The notes beneath the pieces are model-generated. The model searched no databases, was not told the origin of the DNA, and was given only the letters and a program-made list of their open reading frames with translations. A stretch of 64,000 nt of DNA from Ruminobacter amylophilus (GTDB taxonomy: Bacteria; Pseudomonadota; Gammaproteobacteria; Enterobacterales; Succinivibrionaceae). The stretch is taken from positions 18,017-82,016 of the forward strand of contig NZ_FOXF01000008.1 of assembly GCF_900115655.1 (NCBI RefSeq), written 5' to 3'. Below are positions 57,838 through 64,000 of this stretch, piece after piece (position 1 is the first letter of the stretch; each line of letters opens with the position of its first letter). Position numbers and translations under genes: made by a program.

Positions 57838-60800
57838 ATGGTTAAGTTAAAAAATTTATCCAGAGTCATTAATGCCTGTGTGTTCATGGCGGCCACGGGT
57901 TTAACGGTCTCCGGTGTGGCTTTGGCGGCTAATCCTAACCTGCAGAACGCTTCAAATGAAGAACTTTTGCAGGCTAAGAACAATTCTCCTGCAACCGCAC
58001 CGTTCGGCATAGCAGGTCTGGGGGTTGCCCCACTGGTTATGCTGACCGTAGGTAGAGAACATAATTTGTTTACAGAAGCTTATTCAGATTACACTGATAT
58101 TGATGGTGATGGTCAGCTTGATATCATGTTTGACCCTTCAATTTCATATTATGGTCTTTTTGATCCGAAATTCTGTTACAAGTATCAGTCAGGAACCAGT
58201 AATCTGACCAATGTTCCAGATGCATCTACGCCAAATTCTTCTTACAGCAAATTCCCTGGATACTGGTATCCGGTAGCTATTGCAACTGACAGCAGTGCTG
58301 TCAGCCTTGACATGTGGGCAAATACGGATCGTCCGTCCAGAACTGCCAAAATATGTAGCGGAACTTGGAGCGGTAATTTTCTGAATTATGTGACCTCAAG
58401 CCGTATTGACGTTATCAGAAAGGTTCTGTATGGTGGAACCCGTGTGTACAGCTCAACCAAGGGTAGTGATCTTGCAAGCGGTTCAGCAAAGACTACAAAG
58501 TACAATGGATCATCACTGTTGGCACACTCACGTGTAATACGTGATTCTCATTCATGGGGTAAGGTATTTTCTGATTTAATGTATGATCAGAAATTTAGGG
58601 TATCTCAGTTTACTGATTTGGCTGATACCGGTAATGCAGAAGATGCCTGGTTTTTTGTGGTAGCATCTCCAGACAGTCCAAATGAAGCCAGCAACAATGA
58701 TGGCAATGGTAATTCATATCGCTGGAGTACGTCATATCTTCGTTATGCAAAAGTGCATAATGCCGGTATGCCTGGCAGAGCTCCGTCATCACAGAATACA
58801 GACCCGGCATATATTTGGGACTGGGCAAGCCGTCAGACTTTCAATCAGGACTCAAATGATGCCATAGGCTCAAAAAATCAGAAGAAAATTGATAGATCAA
58901 AGAAGACTGAAGGTAGTACAACCAAGAACGAAAGTCTTTTCTCGAGTACTGTACAAACACGCGGCATAGCCGTTGTGGCATGTACCGAACAGTTCCATGA
59001 TAATGATAACTGTTATAATTATGGCACCGAAGCTGAACCTATCTGGCAGCCTATAGGTCTGTTGCAGCAGTATGGGCAGGGTGATAAACCTCGTATGAAG
59101 TTTGGTCTTATCAGCGGTGGCTGGGAAAAGAATATCCAGACAGGTATTTTAAGAGCAAACATCGGTGATTTTAATTCTGAAATTCACTACGACAACACCA
59201 GCTCACACGTAGCCGGTGACTTTAATTTTGGTACGATTAAGTGTTCAGGCGTATCCAGCAATGGTGCCGGGGCAATTTGTGGTATCGTTGCTACTTTCGA
59301 CCGTATGAACATATCTGCCAAGGAAAGTGGTTCAAATAACTTAGGATACCCTAACGGTGGCGGTGTCTACAACAAATGTTCTCGAAGTGTAGATGATACA
59401 TTGGTTAAAATGTATAACCAGTCCGGTGGCAGATGTCATGACTGGGGTAATCCTGTAGGAAAGATGCTTTACCAGACTGCCAAGTATTTTAAAGGCGTTG
59501 ACCTGGACGATCAGAAGTCTGATTTTGAAGAAGCTCAGTTGAAGATTGGTCACGTGACCCGTTCAGATCCGTATCCAAAAGGAAGTTCTACCTACTGTGC
59601 TAAGCCTGTGTCTCTTTTGATTGCTGATGAAAATATCAGTTTTGATAGTAATTATAATAACAGTACTCCATATTCCGGTGATACTTCAGCGATTCTTGGT
59701 GAGACCGCATCAGTTTCTAATGAATATGGTCTTGCTGAAGGCAGTTACTTCATGGGGCAGGTAAGTGGTAAAGATTCCGGTGCATATGAATTTATTCCAT
59801 CCAGAAAGCATATTACCAATCTTAGTCAGGTAATAGGCCTTGCTCCTTCCGTTGCTTTCAGTTTTGGTAGTTACAATGTTGCCGGTGTTGCTTCTCTGTA
59901 CAGTAAAAACAGGTTAAGAGAATCAGAAGGTCCGAACGGTAAAAAGGCCAATCTGTATCTTTCAACTTATGTAGTTGCAATGAAGCCTAATGTTCCGCAG
60001 ATTAATATTCCTGTTACTACTAAATCAGGAAAACAGATAACTGTTGAATTACTTCCATTCGCAAAAACACCTTGCGATTATTGTAATGTAAGTAGCAATG
60101 ATTCAACCAAGGAAATTTATCTTAAAAATATTTCCAAGGATGTTCGTTTAAGACAGTCAACAAATCAGGTTGCTGACTTCTATGTAGAAAGTCTCGGTGC
60201 AGATGAAGGTGTGTTCAGAGTTAGTTACGAAGACTTTGAATATGGCTCAGACTACGATATGGACTGGGTGGTAGGATATAAGTATAAGGTTATTCAAGGT
60301 AATAAAGGTACTTATGTCAGAGTTATGCTTTCTCACGAAGATGGTGACCCATATGCTCCTCAGCATGCTGGTTATGTAATAACCGGTGTTGAAAATGAAG
60401 GCGTATACATGGATTTGGGTAAACTGTCATCAAAGAGTACTGATAAGACAGGTTGTAATACCAACATGTATGAACTGGATACCGTTATAAATGACGTATC
60501 AATCGATTCATGTCGTTCCAGCTACTGGAAAATGATCACCGACAAGGATCATGGTCTTACACAGGTTGCAGAAAAGGGCAAGACTACCTTTACGGACAAT
60601 ATGTGTCTGTTCCCTTATTACGCTTATACTGAAACTTCATATAATTATGCGTTCTGGTCTCCGGATGTTATAGATAGCTACTATGATACCTATATTGCAC
60701 CTCATGCAGCGATCTACTACGGTAACAGAAGAGCACTGTATGACGCTGGATACAAGCAGTATGCTATATTCAAGGATATGGCCAAAAACTATAATGCACG

Positions 60801-63243
60801 TTTACATGGTGATCGTCTTTCATCAATGGGTAAGCATGCAACAGCTAACAATTTAGGTGTTACCACCAGCCGTTTGTTCAAGGTTGATGAAAGCAAAGCC
60901 AATGGTGATACCGGTTGGTTAAAGAGTCCTCTTTGGTTTGCGGCAAAGTACGGTATTAATCCGGATAATAGTGCAGGTCGTAAAGATCCAAAGGTAGAAC
61001 CTGATAACTACTATCTTGTTACAAATCCTGTTAAGATGCGTGACGGTATCGCGAAAATGCTTAATAAGATTGATCAGACATTTAAGTCTGGATCTAGCTT
61101 TGTTGCTGCAGATGCCATAGTGGGTACTGAAGGTTCTGTTTACGGTACATCTTATGATCCGTCAACCTGGTACGGTGCAGTGTCTAAACGTGGATACACT
61201 ACGGATGATAAAGGAAACATCTCAATAAACGGTGACGTTGAATGGAATGCTGCCAAGACATTTGCTGCTACTTTACCTGATGACAGAGTTGTAATTACCC
61301 TGGATTCTGTTAACCATCAGTTGAAGAGATTCTATGCTTCGGAAATTCCATATAACTATAATACATGGAACTCAGATAAAAGTGGTTACGCTACTGAATC
61401 TCAGGGGAGTGGTGCTGTCCAGTATTTAGGATATGATGTTGTCCGTCAGATTCTCAATGAAAATTCTTTAACTGATGAACAGGTAAACGATCCGGATTAT
61501 CTTGCTTATGCTGATAAGCTGGTGCGTTGGGTTCTTGGTGATCACAAGTACGAAGGTTTAAATACCTCAGATAATTACTCAAAGAGACTGGCTAATAATG
61601 AAAACAAGCCTCTGAGATACCGTTCTGAAAGTATTACAGGAGATGAAGATTTCAGATTCGTTCTGGCTGACGTTATTAACTCCGATGTAGTTGCCTTTAC
61701 TGTGAATAACAGTAAGTATCTTGCAGTTGGTGCAAATGACGGTATGCTCCATATTCTCAACGAAGCCGATGGTAAGCCTATTGTATCTTATCTTCCTTCA
61801 GCAATGCTGCCTCATTTAGGAAAGCTTGTTAAGGAAACCTACAACACAGACCATCAGGCTTATGTTGACAGTACTCCAAAGGTATTGAAATCAGGCGGAA
61901 AGGTCTATCTGTATGGTACTTATGGTTTAGGTGTTAAAGGTGCTTATCTGTTGAATGTGTCAGCCATCGATTCTATTGCTAATTCAGGGGTTGATGCTAA
62001 GCTTTCTGCTTTGATGAGCGGTAGTGATAAGCTTCTTGTTTGGGAACTTAAGGAAGAACAGTCTCAGTATATTGGTAAGCAGCGTGTAGCTCCAGCCTAT
62101 GTGAGAGTAAAAACATCTGAGGAATCTGACTCAGCGATTGAATATTTTATTTTTGCAAGTGGTTATGATGCTGCAAAACAAGGCTTAACTTTTGTAGATA
62201 TATTCGGTCAGGGTGGTTCTTGCATAAGCGGTTCCCTCTCTGAATTTACTCCATGTATCATCGGTGAACGTGATGTTGCAGCCGAAGATCCTTGGGGATA
62301 CGGAAGAACCAATGCTTTCGGACCGTTGCAACTTCAAACTTCATCATCAATAGATGAAGTTGGTTTGTTATACAACGGTATGTATTGGGGTGACCTGTTC
62401 GGTAACTTATGGAAGTTAGATCTGAAGAGCTTACAGCCTGATGATTACTATAATGTTGCTAACTGGGTTAATGCTGAACCAAGAGTTATCTTCAGAGCTA
62501 CTGATTCAAACGGTGTAGCACAGCCAATCACAACAAAGGTGGCAATCGACTATCATCCAGGTGGTGGTGTCGGTCTGATCTTTGGTACTGGTGGTCTGTG
62601 GACAACAGCTGATCAGGGTACTGTATCACTTAAATACAATACTACCCAGACTATTTATGTGTTAAGGGATCTGAATACTTACGATCCTTCTGTTAACGCA
62701 TCAAACAGAAATGACGGTGAACTGGTTCATAGATGTGCCAACCCATCAGACGTTCATAATTCCGGCAATGCAGAAGGCTGCTTAATAAAGTATAGCTACG
62801 CTGATGGCGGTATTAAGGTTGATCCGGCTGCAAAACCAAATGAAGATACTAAGCTTTATGGCTGGTATCTGGATTTGGCTGATGACAATTTGGGTTCTAG
62901 TTATGGTAGCGGTGCCCGTATTTATAGAGATCCTAAGATTATTAATTCATACAATGTAGCATTTGCTGTCAATGTACCTAGTGTTAGTGATACCTGTTCT
63001 GGTGGCGGTACTAGCTACATGTTGTATGGTGACTGGACTCTTACTGATATGGATACTGTTGTTGAAGTAACCGCTGTTAAGAATTATCTCACCAGTGAAA
63101 TATCAGTATACTATAATGCAGATGGATCTATAGCTGTGAGAGCCGCTGGATCTGAAGCTGATGAGGATACCGAAATATATGCTGGTGGTCCAAACCTGAA
63201 AGATCCGATAGTCGGTAATTCATCATGGATGAAACTCTACTAG
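57838..63243 (+). CDS. pilY1: Type IV pilus tip/biogenesis protein PilY1
   Basis: 1801 residues, larger than PilY1 of Pseudomonas (about 1160). The signal peptide ends about VALA30. Near the N-terminus, DYTDIDGDGQLDIMFDP (84-100) is a calcium-binding-like DxDGDG loop, followed by YYGLFDPKFCYKY, both common in PilY1 homologs. The middle has KFGLISGGWEKNIQTGILR. The C-terminal third is the PilC/PilY1 beta-propeller (VGANDGMLHILNEADGKPI, YGLGVKGAYLLNV, WGDLFGNLWKLDL). A ribosome site GAGGTAAG precedes the ATG. PilY1 caps the pilus, binds surfaces and senses contact. It sits alone here, about 55 kb from the minor pilins it works with. Confidence 0.92.
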   Translation: MVKLKNLSRVINACVFMAATGLTVSGVALAANPNLQNASNEELLQAKNNSPATAPFGIAGLGVAPLVMLTVGREHNLFTEAYSDYTDIDGDGQLDIMFDPSISYYGLFDPKFCYKYQSGTSNLTNVPDASTPNSSYSKFPGYWYPVAIATDSSAVSLDMWANTDRPSRTAKICSGTWSGNFLNYVTSSRIDVIRKVLYGGTRVYSSTKGSDLASGSAKTTKYNGSSLLAHSRVIRDSHSWGKVFSDLMYDQKFRVSQFTDLADTGNAEDAWFFVVASPDSPNEASNNDGNGNSYRWSTSYLRYAKVHNAGMPGRAPSSQNTDPAYIWDWASRQTFNQDSNDAIGSKNQKKIDRSKKTEGSTTKNESLFSSTVQTRGIAVVACTEQFHDNDNCYNYGTEAEPIWQPIGLLQQYGQGDKPRMKFGLISGGWEKNIQTGILRANIGDFNSEIHYDNTSSHVAGDFNFGTIKCSGVSSNGAGAICGIVATFDRMNISAKESGSNNLGYPNGGGVYNKCSRSVDDTLVKMYNQSGGRCHDWGNPVGKMLYQTAKYFKGVDLDDQKSDFEEAQLKIGHVTRSDPYPKGSSTYCAKPVSLLIADENISFDSNYNNSTPYSGDTSAILGETASVSNEYGLAEGSYFMGQVSGKDSGAYEFIPSRKHITNLSQVIGLAPSVAFSFGSYNVAGVASLYSKNRLRESEGPNGKKANLYLSTYVVAMKPNVPQINIPVTTKSGKQITVELLPFAKTPCDYCNVSSNDSTKEIYLKNISKDVRLRQSTNQVADFYVESLGADEGVFRVSYEDFEYGSDYDMDWVVGYKYKVIQGNKGTYVRVMLSHEDGDPYAPQHAGYVITGVENEGVYMDLGKLSSKSTDKTGCNTNMYELDTVINDVSIDSCRSSYWKMITDKDHGLTQVAEKGKTTFTDNMCLFPYYAYTETSYNYAFWSPDVIDSYYDTYIAPHAAIYYGNRRALYDAGYKQYAIFKDMAKNYNARLHGDRLSSMGKHATANNLGVTTSRLFKVDESKANGDTGWLKSPLWFAAKYGINPDNSAGRKDPKVEPDNYYLVTNPVKMRDGIAKMLNKIDQTFKSGSSFVAADAIVGTEGSVYGTSYDPSTWYGAVSKRGYTTDDKGNISINGDVEWNAAKTFAATLPDDRVVITLDSVNHQLKRFYASEIPYNYNTWNSDKSGYATESQGSGAVQYLGYDVVRQILNENSLTDEQVNDPDYLAYADKLVRWVLGDHKYEGLNTSDNYSKRLANNENKPLRYRSESITGDEDFRFVLADVINSDVVAFTVNNSKYLAVGANDGMLHILNEADGKPIVSYLPSAMLPHLGKLVKETYNTDHQAYVDSTPKVLKSGGKVYLYGTYGLGVKGAYLLNVSAIDSIANSGVDAKLSALMSGSDKLLVWELKEEQSQYIGKQRVAPAYVRVKTSEESDSAIEYFIFASGYDAAKQGLTFVDIFGQGGSCISGSLSEFTPCIIGERDVAAEDPWGYGRTNAFGPLQLQTSSSIDEVGLLYNGMYWGDLFGNLWKLDLKSLQPDDYYNVANWVNAEPRVIFRATDSNGVAQPITTKVAIDYHPGGGVGLIFGTGGLWTTADQGTVSLKYNTTQTIYVLRDLNTYDPSVNASNRNDGELVHRCANPSDVHNSGNAEGCLIKYSYADGGIKVDPAAKPNEDTKLYGWYLDLADDNLGSSYGSGARIYRDPKIINSYNVAFAVNVPSVSDTCSGGGTSYMLYGDWTLTDMDTVVEVTAVKNYLTSEISVYYNADGSIAVRAAGSEADEDTEIYAGGPNLKDPIVGNSSWMKLY

Positions 63244-63266
63244 TATTTTGTGTTAGCTAGTGCAAA

Positions 63267-63305
63267 CCCCAAATTATATAAGTTTTTATGACATATTATT
63301 TGGGG
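63267..63305 (+). repeat. Inverted repeat after pilY1
   Basis: CCCCAAAT (63267-63274) pairs with ATTTGGGG (63298-63305) across a 23-nt AT-rich loop. It lies 23 nt after the pilY1 stop and may protect the mRNA end. Confidence 0.45.
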
Positions 63306-63313
63306 AAATTAAA

Positions 63314-63350
63314 AAAAGCTCATTTCTCATTTCGTGGGGAATGAGCTTTT
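63314..63350. terminator. Terminator after pilY1
   Basis: AAAAGCTCATT and AATGAGCTTTT form a perfect 11-bp outer stem, extended inside by TCTC/GGGG-type pairs; A and T runs on both sides allow either direction. Confidence 0.72.
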
Positions 63351-63487
63351 AATTTATGGCTCTTCACGGAATTGTTGGGAATCCGAGAGAGGACTGGTAT
63401 CGAATTAGAGTAAAGAAATAGTCCTCATCTCTGTGAGCATGTGAAAATCGTATGCGTGTAAGCAAATAGGGTTATTTAAAATTGAAG

Positions 63488-63517
63488 CTCACTGTGCTAC
63501 TACCACAGTGAGTTTTT
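63488..63517 (+). terminator. Inward-facing terminator in the IS66 end
   Basis: CTCACTGTG CTACTAC CACAGTGAG, perfect 9-bp stem, followed by T5 on the plus strand. It would stop transcription entering from pilY1 before it runs antisense to the transposase. Confidence 0.65.
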
Positions 63518-63531
63518 GATATTGTAAAGGT

Positions 63532-64000
63532 TTAGTCCTCGGAAGCTGTTTCAGCCTGACGCAGGTCTTCCAGATTATTTGACCTGCAGTCTGCGGGAAC
63601 CTTGTCTGACCACGGCAGAAGATGACTCATGTTGCTGAGTACGTTCTTCGGTCTTACCGAACTGATTTCCGTAAGAAGCCATTCAAGATATTTGTACGGA
63701 GCCAGACCGTTGGCTATCGCTGTCTGGATGATGGTGTAGTATCCGGCACTGACATCGGCTCCGTTCTCCGTGAAGTTAAATAAGAAGTTCTTTCTTCCCA
63801 CGGTAAACGGACGTATTGAGTTTTCAGCAGTGTTATTGCTGACGTCACAGTTGCCGTCATTGAGGAAGTTCATCAGTTCCTGACTTCTGTCCAATACGTA
63901 CTGTACCCCCTGACTCAGGCGGCTCTTCGGAAGACAGCACCGGGCATCCTTTATCCCCTGACAGAAGATAAAGAACTCATCCAGTATCGGCTTTGTTTTT
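63532..64000 (-). CDS. tnpC: IS66-family transposase TnpC, C-terminal part
   Basis: The frame is open from the window edge (64000) to the stop TAA at 63534-63532; I extend it past an internal TTG at 63894 because upstream codons read LSQGVQYVLDRSQEL without interruption. The DDE domain C-terminus is present: DVSNNTAENSIRPFTVGRKN, whose Glu in NTAENSIRP is the last catalytic acidic residue, then the IS66 tail YKYLEWLLTEI. About 156 residues are visible of an expected 500 or so. Confidence 0.9.
   Translation of the reverse strand, partial: KTKPILDEFFIFCQGIKDARCCLPKSRLSQGVQYVLDRSQELMNFLNDGNCDVSNNTAENSIRPFTVGRKNFLFNFTENGADVSAGYYTIIQTAIANGLAPYKYLEWLLTEISSVRPKNVLSNMSHLLPWSDKVPADCRSNNLEDLRQAETASED

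Larger units (their letters stand above)
63458..64000 (-). mobile_element. IS66-family insertion sequence, left part (continues beyond window)
   Basis: The transposase fragment defines the family. The probable outer end is at 63458, where the sequence reads GTAAGC inward, the usual terminus of IS66 elements. The 8 bases before it (GTATGCGT) would be the target duplication; the second copy is outside the window. The element lies 215 nt after pilY1. Confidence 0.7.

Overview
The window looks like chromosomal DNA of a moderately AT-rich gammaproteobacterium. The gene orders rpsB-tsf-pyrH-frr-uppS-cdsA-dxr-rseP-bamA-skp-lpxD-fabZ-lpxA-lpxB-rnhB-dnaE-accA-tilS, thiI/yajL/panE/xseB/ispA/dxs/yajQ and murJ-ribF-ileS-lspA-ispH are typical of that class. 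A complete Na+-NQR operon, lipid A genes and type IV pilus genes point to a Gram-negative cell with sodium bioenergetics. An assignment near Aeromonadales/Succinivibrionaceae is a guess from gene content only.

Layout. 1-2490: 3' part of a type IV minor pilin operon (pilV-like, pilW, pilX, pilE). 2763-5580 (minus): rlmJ and the ABC-F gene yheS. 6101-8347: slyD with a metal-binding tail, then thiI. 8467-10003 (minus): yajL and panE. 10172-13896: xseB, ispA, dxs, yajQ. 14182-15585: ampG. 15878-21767: nqrABCDEF. 22140-24761 glnD, convergent with map (minus). 26091-41755: ribosome and translation factors, UMP kinase, then undecaprenyl-PP, CDP-DAG, isoprenoid, outer-membrane assembly and lipid A genes, and rnhB. 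41938-48651: dnaE, accA, tilS. 49226-49489 (minus): rpsT. 50100-57275: murJ, ribF, ileS, lspA, ispH. 57838-63243: pilY1. 63458-64000: left end of an IS66-family element whose transposase runs off the window.

The genes join three themes: isoprenoid supply (dxs, dxr, ispA, ispH, uppS) feeding undecaprenyl carrier and quinones; envelope building (murJ, ampG, cdsA, bamA, skp, lpxD/A/B, fabZ, accA, rseP, lspA); and translation (rpsB, tsf, frr, ileS, map, rpsT, tilS, thiI, rlmJ, yheS). Two pilus blocks frame the window, with pilY1 separated from the minor pilins by about 55 kb.

Most unusual: the dnaE-accA spacer holds a structured segment with its own promoter-like sequence. It ends in a pattern resembling the right end/omega RNA of IS200/IS605 elements, and the same bases carry a 61-codon open frame that could be the remnant of a tnpB 3' end. 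A 17-bp operator-like palindrome follows, in front of accA. Other spacers hold minus-directed terminator-like hairpins upstream of tilS/rpsT, an rpsB leader with pseudoknot potential, and a very AT-rich pilY1 leader with a terminator. No tRNA, rRNA or CRISPR array was seen.
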